64,000 nucleotides of DNA, taken from the NCBI GenBank assembly GCA_033239005.1, contig BSQZ01000001.1, positions 11,970,000 to 12,033,999 of the forward strand, read 5' to 3'. Source of the stretch: Lamellibrachia satsuma. Its lineage: Eukaryota > Annelida > Polychaeta > Sabellida > Siboglinidae. Under the pieces are notes generated by a model, which searched no databases, was not told where the DNA came from, and saw only the letters and a program-made list of their open reading frames with translations. The position numbers and the translations under genes were made by a program. Position 1 is the first letter of the stretch; every line of letters begins with the position of its first letter. This document shows positions 12,290 through 23,669 of this stretch, in pieces.

Positions 12290-12413
12290 GAACGTCGAGG
12301 AGATTCTAGCATCGAAGGGAGAACAAGTGCAAAGAACTTTCGACGATGAAGACACGTTGCAAGTGACATTAGAAGAACCCAATGACACAGTGAAACCACA
12401 AAGTGGCAGTTGA
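12290..12413 (+). CDS. DNLZ: DNLZ exon 2 (C-terminus)
   Basis: Splicing 11586 to 12290 restores codon 215 as AAG (Lys) and continues NVEEILASKGEQVQR, the conserved segment that follows the zinc ribbon in DNLZ proteins (NIEEIL..GE.V in vertebrates). An acidic, non-conserved tail follows and ends PQSGS at a TGA stop (12411-12413). The complete protein is 255 residues. Without this join the exon-1 frame would stop one codon after the splice site, which makes the two-exon model compelling. Confidence 0.92.
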
Positions 12414-13004
12414 ATTATGTGACTGTTGATTCATTTGGCAGTTGAGGAATTATAGCAAAGCAGAGAAAGCAAAACATTACCCATCGTTATGTCATTGTGC
12501 AGAATATTATTAGTTAACATGTGTTCTTTAGGCTTTATATGCATTTATTGGTGACATCCCGTTGTGTAGTTAGACACGCTAATTATATTTATGAGCTGAT
12601 TGCGATCTATGTCCAACACACATATATTATGTTCACCATACAAATTCATGTATATTAAAAATTATGTTTGAACAATAACGGTTTCGTAGAATCATGTGGT
12701 TTGGTACCTACATTATCGCCGAAATCACGGGACGTGCAAAATGACACGATTTCTGTGATACCCAATCCTAAATCTAGATTCATTAGCCCAGATTTTGGAC
12801 AAGCGTAGAAAGATGTCACCTTGTTCAACACTCGATGTCGTACATATTTCCCATTTTCGTCGAGTGAGACCACACGTAACAAATAGACAGAACAGACGAC
12901 ACATGAAATAGCTGTACGGTCAACATACTGAGCTAATACCTGTGACGACAGTTACTCGTTCGTTGATTTTCAGGTTCATCGATTTTTTATACCTTTATAG
13001 TGTG
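12414..13004. other. DNLZ 3' flank
   Basis: This should contain the 3' UTR. An ATTAAA hexamer at about 12654 is the best visible poly(A) signal candidate. No other gene was recognised. Confidence 0.4.
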
Positions 13005-13145
13005 CAGGCCTGGGGGTCTATTACATTGCAATGTATAATATATTACTATTACTTAGTTTCCTTTGTATTTCTATTACATACTGAAGGCAATGTAATATAT
13101 TACTATTACATTTCAAGCTATTACTGTTACATTTTCCATTTTTTT
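13005..13145 (+). mobile_element. possible hAT-derived MITE
   Basis: Begins CAGGCCTGGGGGTC, a hAT-like terminus, and then carries imperfect direct and inverted words around CAATGTAATATATTACTATT repeated at about 13030 and 13088. No matching opposite end or target-site duplication was found, so this is a low-confidence call. Confidence 0.25.
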
Positions 13146-13975
13146 ATTAAACGTTTTACATACTTAATCACTTACATAGATTCAAATTAACTGATGGGTG
13201 TATAATTAATAAAAATTATACTTAACTAAATTTCCCAATGAAATTAACCTAGCACATTTCCAGTCGGATGTAGAAGTTCATTATATTCACTGGAATGAAA
13301 CAAAAAAGCAATGTCATAAAAAATCTGAATTTATTTTCACGGCAACTGCCATCATCTCATTGACATGCTGTCAAAATCACACCTCCAGCTCTTAAAATGC
13401 CCCGACGTGCGATGCCCGTTAATTTTTACAAGAATAGCCATGTATTCATGCGCCGACGTGGCCCATAGAAGAAAAATTCCTGTAAATCCCTCCGCCTATT
13501 AAACTCTAAAAATACACTATTTCACAGCTAATAGCTTCTACAAAGAAACCTGTGAATATGCCTTCTCAATTGCACTAATGTCACATCATATGAATTGTTT
13601 AATTTCACATATTACAATTTAACACACCCTACATTCGTGTGAAACAGTAAACAGGAAGGTCAACTGTGGTCTTGCCATATTACCCAGCATGGCAGGCTGG
13701 AAGCTAGGGTTGGGAGATGGCAATGGTTTATTGACTGATTGATTCAGATGTTAAAGACAGTCAGTTTAGTGCTGGAACCCTTATCCTGCTTCAGTGAATG
13801 AATGAATAGGCTTGTGTGAAAAGGTTAGATGGCTGGTGGACCTGAATTCAAATGACCAATTAGCCATGCAGCAGTCAATAGATTCAGAAATTTACTCAAG
13901 TAACAACCTAGGTTAGGTACTTTGTTTCTACACCTCACAAATCCGTGTTGGCTGCTCGAAATTGTATTATGTGCA
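13146..13975. other. no gene seen
   Basis: AT-rich sequence without recognised protein motifs. A CATGTGTACATGGTTGTACAATG word is partly duplicated at about 13973-14025 (quoted in part: GTACATGGTTGTACAATG). Confidence 0.4.
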
Positions 13976-13979
13976 CGTG

Positions 13980-14660
13980 TACATGGTTGTACAATGTTAT
14001 GTGCATGTGTACATGGTTGTACAATGAGTCATACACCACTTTCTCAAAAACTTGACTAAAAGCGGTAAAAGAGAGATAGGTCTGTAGTTACAGACACTTC
14101 GTTTATCTCCATTATTATACACAGGAATAACATTTGCACGTTTAAAACAGGTTGGAAAAGTTCCACAATTTAAGGACATATTAAAAAGTAATGTTAGTGT
14201 ACCTACTAATTCTGTGGCACATTCCCTGAGGATTTACCTCAGGGTAACATGTTTTATTAAGATTGGTGGTTCTTAGTACCCTGATGACTTTATCATAAGA
14301 CACACTGATGTGCGTAATTGGGTCTGGTTGAAAGGGGGGGGGGTATATTTGGATAATCAGTGTTATCTACCGATGTAAAGACAAATTTAAGATATTCCGA
14401 GAATACTTCGACTGCCTGCCTCGGTGTCGTTATATTCCATTGAGTTAGGTGTGTTCACATTCGTTTGCTTGCTTTTGGCAAAACTGAATAGGCGTCTAGT
14501 ATTTTGTTTAACTGATTGTTCGATTTGTGATATCTAGCCACAGTACTTTTCCCTTTTAAGTTTCTTAAAACTGGTTCGTAATTCAGAAAATACTTGATAG
14601 TCAGTTAATGAATGTGAGCGTTTCCACGCTTTGTGTGCGTTGTGTTTCTATTTCAGGGAT
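13980..14660 (-). pseudogene. LINE reverse-transcriptase remnant (N-terminal RT)
   Basis: Reading the - strand from about 14660 downward gives HKAWKRSHSLTDYQVFSELR, then SVKQNTRRLFSFAKSKQTN, then AVEVFSEYLKFVFT, SVSYDKVIRVLRT and finally FPTCFKRANVIPVY with NYRPISLLPLL. This is the linker and the first RT motifs of a CR1/Jockey-type LINE; NYRPISLLP is the classic RT motif 2 region. The segments fall in different frames and are broken by stops. The copy ends before the catalytic YADD box. Confidence 0.8.
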
Positions 14661-14689
14661 GATATCATATCGTTATCATACCATATAGG

Positions 14690-15155
14690 GTACAGGGTAC
14701 TTACGTCCGCAAACGCGGATACGAGGAACGAAGCTTGCTTGGAAAGATACTTTGAGGTGAAATGGAAAGCAACAGAAACATTGAACAGAAACTAGCAAGT
14801 TTTCAGACCAGGTGCTTGACTTCTAAGCATCAAATGGAATGAATTCATCACCAACGAGGAAGTCCTTAAAAAAGCAAACACAGAGCCTATCAAGTCAGCA
14901 ATACTGGAACGAAGATGACTATATTTGGGCAATGTCCTTAGAATAACGTCAATAAAAGCACCAAAGTAGGCATGGTAGTGGAAACCATATGAAAAAGGAA
15001 AAGAGGATGTCCAAACGAAATGTACCAACGAATCATAGCAGGAGAGGCAAACACCCAGAAAACAAAGACAGAGAGAATGGCTAAAGATAGAAATGGATGG
15101 GGTCTATTGTTCTGTGCCTTGCGTGGCTGATGGCACAGGGAGGGAGTAAGTAATA
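14690..15155 (+). pseudogene. LINE ORF2 C-terminal remnant
   Basis: Frame-shifted pieces read IEQKLASFQTRCL, FITNEEVLKKANTEP, a degenerate LGNVLRI (normally LGHVLRM), KRKRGCP and a terminal KDRNGWGLLFCALRG. This is the conserved tail order of the same broad LINE group as 8120-8798, but from another family. It lies back to back with the - strand LINE remnant at 13980-14660, and neither is intact. Confidence 0.7.
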
Positions 15156-15800
15156 CAATATAAATAAATGTGTTGCAGGTAGATATATAAAGTTGCATGT
15201 TACATCAACATAAATATAATTGGTTGTATAGTTTGTACGTTCTATTCAGAATCAACTCAATATGTTTTATTTCATTTTATCTCCAAATGAAATGTTGTAA
15301 ACACGTAGCAACGGTGGTTGCACGTATAATTAATTTACAGTACTGCTGGAAGATAATCGAAAGTGTCAGAAACGTAAACATGAAGATAGCTCGATCATTT
15401 AGTAAAAATATAATTGCACCAAACGCAACATGAACACTTACAGAGCAAGCGGAGAAAAGAAAACGTTCATGACTTCACCTGTTATTCATGCAGCGATGCG
15501 CTTCCTTCATGTGGCGGTGTTATCTGTCGCCCGTTTCGGCTTTCTTACATACCTATATAGCTACTAATCGAGACGACGTCACGCCGATGGAGGAGTGACC
15601 GCTTTACCACGTCTCCAAGCGAGTGACGTGTTCCGGCAGGTGCGAGCGATAGACACGTGCTGCCTTGCGCAGTTCATATACAAATGTCCGCCCACTACGA
15701 TTGTTCGTTTGTACAGGTTATTGCGCAATTTCTTGCAGTTATTGATCTAGTTGTGGCACTTTATGTTAGTACGTTGCAGCGATGTAATGATACATTTATA
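15156..15800. other. no gene seen
   Basis: No recognised motif. Short open frames near 15197-15433 and 15657-15887 are unsupported. Confidence 0.4.
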
Positions 15801-15804
15801 TTAT

Positions 15805-16835
15805 TATACATTTATAATGCGCCGTGTATCCGGGTTAAAAACCTACTCAAAGGCGCTAACAAAGTAATGCTAAATAATTTTAAATAAATTGAAGAGCTAA
15901 CATAAAATGTGATTAAAAGACAGGTAAACATAAGTTAAATAAAAAGTTCAATAAAATATTTAAATGAATTAATTATGTCAAGAAGTTAAATACATACATA
16001 AAATAAATAATAAATGAAAAGATAAAATAAACAACTACAATTAAGTTGATACATTAGATAAACATATAAGTTAATCAGATAAGTTAAATAAACAAATTAA
16101 ATAAATAATAAGTTAAATAAGTAAAATGTTCGAGTGATTAAAATGTCAACAGAGTGTTCGAAAGGCTTCGCGAAAGAGATGTGTTTTTAGAAGTGACTTG
16201 AATACCGCAACGGAGTTGGCTTGCCTAATTGCGGGAGGCAGGGCGTTCCACAGTGTCGGGCCTAATCAATAGATGTTGATCGGCGGTATAATCAATATAT
16301 GTTGATCGGGGGATCTCAGTGTTCGGGTGGGTGTGTATGGAATCACTAGCGACGACAGATACACTGGGCAGAGATGATGCACAGCGCGAAACACAAGTAA
16401 AAGACAATGGCACCATTGTAAACTGAATAAAACTGGTGTTATGTGATCTCGTCTGCGGGTTCCAGTAATCAGCCGTGCCGCGGAGTTTTGAAATATCTAC
16501 AGTTTCCGCAGCTGCGTCTCGGGCAGTCCAAGCGCGACATGAATAATTGTTTTGCAAGCAATGGTGGAAAGGCATTTTCTGATAGTTGCAATGCGGCGAA
16601 TGTGACAGTGTGCTACCTGGCAGACACGGCGTATCTGCGCCGCCATTGTCACTGTGTCATCAAATACAAAACCGATGTCGCGGATAAATTGTTTCGGCGT
16701 GACGGAGCACCCACAGACATCAAAGATTAGGTCAACAGGAGATTGAACACGTTTGCGATTCTGCGCAACGGAAATCACGACGGCTTCCGTTTTACACTCG
16801 TTAAGAAGAAGGTTGTGGGACACCATCCATGACTT
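15805..16835 (-). pseudogene. L2-like LINE 3' half: RT C-terminus plus 3' UTR tail
   Basis: From 16826 downward the - strand reads LLLNECKTEAVVIS, DLIFDVCGCSVTPKQFIRD, VFDDTVTMAAQIRRVCQ and IRKCLSTIACKTI, the RT thumb region of an L2/CR1-like LINE. After a deletion and decay it ends WNALPPAIRQANSV and FKSLLKTHLFREAF at about 16150-16240, a typical C-terminus. About 280 bases of A/T-rich 3' UTR follow, then the tail AGCGCCTTTGAGTAGG near 15845-15860 with a TATAAATG-type end. That tail also occurs at 25815-25910. The frames are broken and the catalytic core is missing. Confidence 0.82.
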
Positions 16836-17728
16836 TACATCGGCGGTTATAAGTACGTTACAGCGATGTGATGATTAATCCATTACGCAGGAATAAAATT
16901 GTTGCAAACATCATGGTTTTCATGAACTATAATTATGATTAGGCTTTATTGTGATTGATTTCAATGTCACGCCCGTGCCCAGGGAGTTTTCCAGGGGTTC
17001 CTTTTTGTGAATCCCTCGTTTGTAAACCCCCTTTTCAAAAGTGTGAACCCACCAAAATCATTGGTTATTCCCTGCTTTATCCAACTAATTAGCTAGCATT
17101 ACATACCCCCAGTCTCCCTCTTACTCCGGATAAAACCTTGTTGCATTTCTGGGAATGCTAAATTTTGATTTCGACTTTTGACTGGGCTCCTCGCCAATTT
17201 TGACTGTTTCTCATAAATTTTGAATACTCTAAGCAGGATGTCATCAAACAAAATAAATGTAACAAATACAAAGGCTCATCAACTAAATGGTTATACGTGT
17301 ATATAGAGGAACATCTTAATGCGATAATGCACACTAAAACAATTGTGCCAACAACTGCTCTGGTCGTAGATAAATTAAAACAATTTTGGCAAGGCTATAT
17401 GTTAAAATATGATATAGTTCTTTAATTCTATATTGGGTAAACAGGTATCCACCAAGGATAACCAAACTCAGGTTGTTACAAAAGAAAGCCACAAGGACAA
17501 TTAGCACAAACACAGATAATTTATTCAAGAAAACCCAGTTATCAACATTAAATGACATAGAAGAAAGCAGTGTTAGTTAAGCAATGTTTCATTCCTTTCG
17601 ATGTCTATGACATAACCATATTCCTAAGTCAAACTTGTTTTTACTCACATAAGCTATGATTATTAGTAGATGATTTTAGACCGAGATAATATATTTAGTA
17701 TGCTGACAATTATTATGTAGCTGATTCA
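16836..17728. other. no gene seen
   Basis: No recognised motif or repeat. A 16960-17120 stretch is C- and T-rich. Confidence 0.4.
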
Positions 17729-18299
17729 AAAATGGTTGGTGAGCTGGCTCCACCAACACTTGGTGTGGAGTAAGTTGAACCACAGTGTAACGTAAACTGA
17801 GGTAAATACTTTATGGTTGGTAAGCTGGCTCCACTAACACTTGGTGTGGAGTAAGTTGAGCCACAGCGTAACGTAAATTGAGGTAAATACTTTATGGTTG
17901 GTAAGCTGGCTCCACTTACACTTGGTGTGGAGTAAGTTAAGCCACAGTGTAACGTAAATTGAGGTAAATACTTTATGGTTGGTAAGCTGGCTCCACTAAC
18001 ACTTGGTGTGGAGTAAGTTAAGCCACAGTGTAACGTAAATTGAGGTAAATACGTTATGGTTGGTAAACTGGCTCCACTAACACATGGTGTGGAGTAAGTT
18101 GAGCCACAGTGTAACGTAAATTGAGGTAAATACTTTATGGTTGGTAGGCTGGCTCCACTAACACTTGGTGTGGAGTAAGTTGAGCCACAGTGTAACGTAA
18201 ATTGAGGTAAATACTTTATGGTTGGTAGGTTGGCTCCACTAACACTTGGTGTGGAGTAAGTTAAGCCACAGTGTAACGTAACTTGAGGTAAATACTTTA
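17729..18299. repeat. 81-bp satellite, about 7 copies
   Basis: Units of 81 bp contain GGTTGGTAAGCTGGCTCCAC, ACACTTGGTGTGGAGTAAG, GCCACAGTGTAACGTAAA and TTGAGGTAAATACTTTATGG. Copies differ by only a few substitutions. Although 81 is a multiple of three, no long frame persists on either strand. I found no parent element. Confidence 0.93.
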
Positions 18300-19965
18300 T
18301 TTGTATAATATATGTATGACTTCTATTAAAACGTCAGAACAGTTCAGGCAGTACAACTACACAATGGGTACAACATGTCATTGACAAGTCAACGTGCTTA
18401 ATTAATAAGTCAACACATTTAATTCATACCTACATATAGGCCCATCGTAACCAGTGTAACTAATTGCTAATACGTTGCAGCTATCCGATGTCCCAATTTG
18501 TTTGGAAAGATGAATTCCATGATGTATTTTGGTGTAAAGCAATATTCTTCTTGGTTCTTCAACAACTGCTCAACTAACTCTCCCATTGGCCTTGGGTGGC
18601 TTAACTAGCCTCATTTCGATAATCAAGTTTTCTAATTAACTTCTCATTAATGCACGAAGTGATGTAAAATAAAAAATGTCTTCACTGTGCATAGTGAAAT
18701 TTTTTTTGTAAGTTCAGAGACAATAAAGTCTAATCACATGTGATAGTTTGATGGTTTATCAGCAGACATTAATTACAATCAACAAAACTTATGAAAAACA
18801 TAAAAAACATATAACCGTTTTGACAAATGGCACCTATTGTACGCAAACCGTGTTCTAATAACATGTTCATTCACTGGGTGGTACCAAGTGACTGTCGCGT
18901 TGTAGTTTTAAAAAGTAAACCTGTCGTAAACAAGCAGTTCCAAATACACGCACACACGTTACGAGAGGTCTAACTTTCAAGCAACGACATAATCTGTAAA
19001 AACTGTAGAACTAGAATGATCTCCAACGATCTCCAATGTTAAGTGTGGCATGTCTTCTTGCATTTCATAAAAACGCAGTCGGTAAAATGTTCTATGTTGA
19101 CACTGCTAAAGCACATCCGTTCGCTGTAATAAATGTGGCATATGCCAGGCTGATTATTAAATGAAAACTTATTTTAGAAAATGTAAATATTTTATTATGA
19201 ATTATTTGATTAATTATCCAAGTGGGTGGGAAATATATAATTTATTTTCATACGTACTGCAAACAAACTAATTCGCATGACCTTCTATGACACCATTTGA
19301 ATGGTCTTTGATGTGCATAGATGAATTGTCTTTGAAGTGGCTATGCCAGCATCCTGACCCCAGGGACGGTTACTTGTTTCCTTATTAAAAATATATTTGC
19401 TGACATTATTAAAAAACATATCCAGGAGTGGGACGCATATAATTGTTCCTTTGTAAGGTTACTATAAAGCTATAGATCTGTGTATGCTTGCGTGCGTGCG
19501 TGCGTGCGTGCGTGAGTGAGTGAGTGCCGCACATTGTATTACTGTTTAATGCAGGGATGATTTCGCCACCCTAAACACAATTATGATCAGTTTTAATATA
19601 TACTTAAAGACATATACAACGCGAATATTTTACCATCACTTTTTGTCGTGACTCAATAAACTCGCCGGACGTTTGTCAACGCAGCATGATGCAGGTAAAC
19701 GTACGTGCACAGCGACCCTGTTGCTGACTCAAGGTGCACATAGTTCTGCCAGTTTTATGCGTTGGTGACTTTATTTTGAGGAGTTTATTGCACTGTGTGG
19801 TATGAAAATGTACGCGAAGGTATCACGAAAGTGTTTTATGACTGTCTTGGCTCTGTGTCTTCTTTCGTTGTGAACAGCGATATACGAATCTTCAAGCGGA
19901 CCCTGCCATTGGTTCAACCAAGGCCCCGCCATTGCACCGTTGTACTACATACTTGAATACTTTCT
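18300..19965. other. no gene seen; short (GTGC)n at 19488-19526
   Basis: AT-rich sequence with one short GTGCGTGC/GTGA microsatellite. No protein motif was recognised. Confidence 0.4.
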
Positions 19966-19969
19966 GAGT

Positions 19970-21490
19970 TTCCAACATTGTACCGACACATCGCCTCCTA
20001 ACATTGATTTTGACTGTTCGACCGCAACGAACAGGACAAACAACAAAACGAAACGTGGTTCGAGAGGAGTGTGAAATAGACTCAAGAAAGGTTGTTTCAG
20101 ACCCCCCACTTCTGGCAATAACACTTTCAAATGTGCGTTCTATTCAAAACAAAATGGGCTAATTATCAACAGTGATTGATCATGGCTGTGGCTACCGCAG
20201 CCTAATCTGTTTTACTGAAACTTGGCTGACAGAACATGACTATTTTGAAATTGAATGTGCAACAACCATACGGTTTGACAGGGACAAAAAGAAAACGGAA
20301 AATTATTGGATGTGGACTATGCATACTAATGAATAGAAAGTGGGCCACCAATTTCTGTGTACGAGATCGTATGAAACACTGACAGTGTCATGTGTACGAG
20401 ATCGTATGAAACACTGACAGTGTCATGTGTACGAGATCGTATGAAACACTGACAGTGTCGTGTGTACGAGATCGTATGAAACACTAGCAGTGTCATGTGT
20501 ACGAGATCGTATGAAACACTGGCAGTGTCATGTGTACGAAATCGTATGAAACACTGACGGTGTCGTGTGTACGAGATCGTATGAAACACTGACAGTGTCA
20601 TGTGTACGAGATCATATGAAACACTGGCAGTGTCATGTGTGCGAGATCGTATGACACACTGACAGTGTCATGTGTACGAGATCGTATGAAACACTGACAG
20701 TGTCATGTGTGCGAGATCGTATGAAACACTGACATTGTCATGTGTGCGAGATCGTATGAAACACTGACAGTGTCATGTGTACGAGATCGTATGAAACACT
20801 GACATTGTCATGTGTACGAGATCGTATGAAACACTGGCAGTGTCATGTGTACGAGATCGTATGAAACACTGGCAGTGTCATGTGTACGAGATCGTATGAA
20901 ACACTGGCAGTGTCATGTGTACGAGATCGTATGAAACACTGGCAGTGTCATGTGTACGAGATCGTATGAAACACTGGCAGTGTCATGTGTACGAGATCGT
21001 ATGAAACACTGACAGTGTCATGTGTACGAGATCGTATGAAACACTGACAGTGTCATGTGTACGAGACCGTATGAAACACTGACAGTGTCATGTGTACGAG
21101 ATCGTATGAAACACTGACAGTGTCATTTGGACCTTTGGCACGGGAAATAGGTAACGATTATCCTCGTCTAAATTCCTAGCCCCGACAATACGCAGGCAGC
21201 CGAGCGTGTCGCCGAGTGCTGTAACAGAGCGATTAGTAAGTCGATTGACCAGGCCATGTTCGTACTGGGCGACTGTAACACATGAAACATTACCTTCTTT
21301 CAGGTATTCACCAGCGTGTTACGTATCAGACGCATCTCAACAAGACAATTGATCTCTGTTACAGCAACATTCATGATAAGTTCGAAAATACTCGCTTTGG
21401 TGATGAAATAAAATATGTTAGTTTTGTAGCATATACATTGACCGCATTACTGCAATTAAAGACATACCAATTCTACTTTCACAACTGAAG
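19970..21490 (+). pseudogene. LINE endonuclease-domain remnant split by a minisatellite
   Basis: Before the array the + strand reads KRGSRGV, then LLAITLSNVRSIQNKMG, and ICFTETWLTEH with FEIECATTIRFDRDKK: the N-terminal motifs (SNVRS, ETWL) of a LINE AP-like endonuclease. At 20341 it reads WATNFCVRDR and enters the 35-bp array. After the array it resumes LTVSFGPLAREIG, then NTQAAERVAE, AISKSIDQAMFVLGDCNT and HLNKTIDLCYSNIHDKF; VLGDFN is the catalytic GDFN motif, here changed to GDCN. Stops and frameshifts are frequent. The RT domain is not present downstream. Confidence 0.78.
20356..21127 (+). repeat. 35-bp minisatellite, 22 copies
   Basis: Twenty-two copies of a 35-bp unit, TGTGTACGAGATCGTATG followed by AAACACTGACAGTGTCA. 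Variation is low: GGCAG or GACAT for GACAG, and GCGAG for ACGAG. The first unit starts inside the LINE word CVRDR and the last runs straight into the LINE word LTVSF, so the unit is an internal piece of the endonuclease gene. Confidence 0.95.
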
Positions 21491-22215
21491 GTGAATGTTT
21501 TTTTACATGATGTTTTATTGGTCTGCCAGATTCACATTTCGTACCTTTTTATATTGAATTTATTACATCAATAACTATTAAAATGAGGTATTACACTGTT
21601 AATTTAAATGTACCATATGATCGAAACATTCGTAGAAGTTTTGATAATACGAAACCCCAACTGGCTCTGTATCAGTTGACCGATAACAATCGTTGTGCAT
21701 TCCCTTAATCTAGTTATCGTAACGACTGGATGAATTTTTCCACACGAACAGTTGTTTTTTGGTTGCCCTTGAGCTAAATGAAAATGTTGCGACCATGGCA
21801 TATTATTTATCACGTACTTGTTCGCTCACGTGACATTTCCATCAAGTGTTCGTTGGTTGTTAGATTTCCCGTCATTTTGACGGATTATTGCGCAGCAAGA
21901 TTTCAGATTTGTGTTCCTATTGAACAAATGCAAGCTAAACAGTTTGTGGTTTTTGATGCTTTTCTTGAATGTGTTGTGTTTTTCATAGGAATGTTTCAAT
22001 GACGCCTGGAATTCCACATTACAATGACAAAAACAAGTAATGTACGACAATTAAATAAATAATATGTTGTAAACATTCTGTTGATACCTCACACTTTGGT
22101 AGAGCAATATATTGGCAACATCAACAAACAGCAACAGAAAGGCAAAGCTAATTTGTTTTCATTGCAAGCTTCCAACGCCTGGGTCCTTTCGTGTGCAACG
22201 TTTTTGAAGGCCCAA
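21491..22215. other. no gene seen
   Basis: No recognised motif. Hydrophobic short frames near 21778-22002 (+) are unsupported. Confidence 0.4.
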
Positions 22216-22217
22216 AA

Positions 22218-22431
22218 ACAATGTTTTCGGTTTTGAAATGATTCTTACAGGCAAACAACACAAACAGCATACATACATACATACATACATACGTACGGTG
22301 TTGTCTCTTTATTATGTTCACGATCATGTTTTCGGTTTTGAAATGATTCTTACAGGCAAACAACACAAACAGCATACATACATACATACATACATACGTA
22401 CGGTGTTGTCTCTTTATTATGTTCACGATCA
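22218..22431. repeat. direct duplication of a ~105-bp segment
   Basis: Two adjacent, essentially identical copies run from TGTTTTCGGTTTTGAAATG through a (CATA)n microsatellite to TTATTATGTTCACGATCAT. Their identity, including the number of CATA repeats, implies a recent duplication. Confidence 0.93.
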
Positions 22432-23665
22432 TTCAATCGAAACCATACATTTTTATTCGCACCCGTTCCAAAATTATAAAAATTTTAACGTCTGCGTTAG
22501 ATCTAACACACGACACCGGTGGCTCCGTAGGGGGTCTAATACTGAGGCAGACAGTTGCCGTAACATTCGAAGCTGGCAACATCCCCTTGTATTGGCTGCC
22601 AGGCCTAGACAGTAGCTGTATTGCCAGGTTATAAAGCCAAACAAGCCTTATAATGACCGAAGGAGAATATCGTCTCTACTCTAGGTATTTGCAACCAGAC
22701 CTATGAAAACCGAGTTGGCGCGTAAACAGGAACGCAGAGAATCGACACCACGTCAAAGCGACACTGGACGCGTTGTCATGCAAGGCCGTTGGCAACAAGG
22801 GGTACGCTTTTTCAGCCACCGGCTATTTCGTCCAGAATATAATTTTATCCACAGCCGTGGTTTTTTTCTGGATCATTCGTTCAATATGCTCATTCGTTCA
22901 AATTCGAAGTTTATTCGTGTACACGACTACACGTACCGTTGAGGTGTGCTGTAGCGTTGGTCCATTGGCCCACTAAAACAATCTGCGTGAACGATCGGTT
23001 CTCGCATGCATTGAATTGTAATATTGTGGGTGCGGGCCGCGCTGAAGCCAAGTTGTCAGATTTCGCAACAGGAAGTGATAATGGCTAGCCGCAAAAATGT
23101 GGGTGCTTTTTTGCCTCCTTTTGTGTCCTTAAATGGACTAGATACTGTTGACCTGGTAACATTTGAAGGTGGCGCAGTGCTATCAGATCGCATATCCGAT
23201 ACACACATACCCAATATAAAGAATATAGATTCATACTTTTTTGTCAGTATGGACCTAATGTATATTTCCATGCATGTCTATGGTATAAATGTTGATATTA
23301 GTATAACATGCAAGCGCGCACGCACGTAAACAAGCATGCGCCAATGAGAAATGTCAGTTTGTGGTAAACGCTTCTGGCATTGCAAACATGAGGCAACATT
23401 AGTAAAGGATCAGTGTAGAATGCGCAACTCGGTTTTTACCACACGGCTATGATGAACAATGACTTTCTTGGGGTCTAACACGTCATAAACTGACGCGTTG
23501 TAACCGCCTGTGGCGAATTTGTTTTGCCATTTGTAGGTGTAATTGACTCCAACTAGCAACTAAGATTTGCGTTTCCGCGGGCTATTTTGTCGGATATTCG
23601 CTCTTTCCTATTTCACAAAGTTTACGCTTGCCTCGTACAAATGCCATTTTTTTTTACCAGAGTTT
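22432..23665. other. no confident gene; tiny CR1 scrap
   Basis: At about 23386-23422 (+) the word AACATTAGTAAAGGATCAG encodes the CR1 piece TLVKDQCR, the same as at 23893-23930 on the other strand. Otherwise unassigned. A short frame beginning MASRKNVGAFLPPF at 23081 (+) has no support beyond its openness. Confidence 0.4.
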
Positions 23666-23669
23666 AACG

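Noticed and set aside
20356..21127. CRISPR-like regular repeats (also 53752-54440 and 32372-32808)
   Set aside because: Units are directly contiguous with no unique spacers, and the genome is animal.
23024..23329. Frame with MASRKNVGAFLPPF as a possible first exon
   Set aside because: No homology recognised, no clear donor in a position that would join to a further exon.
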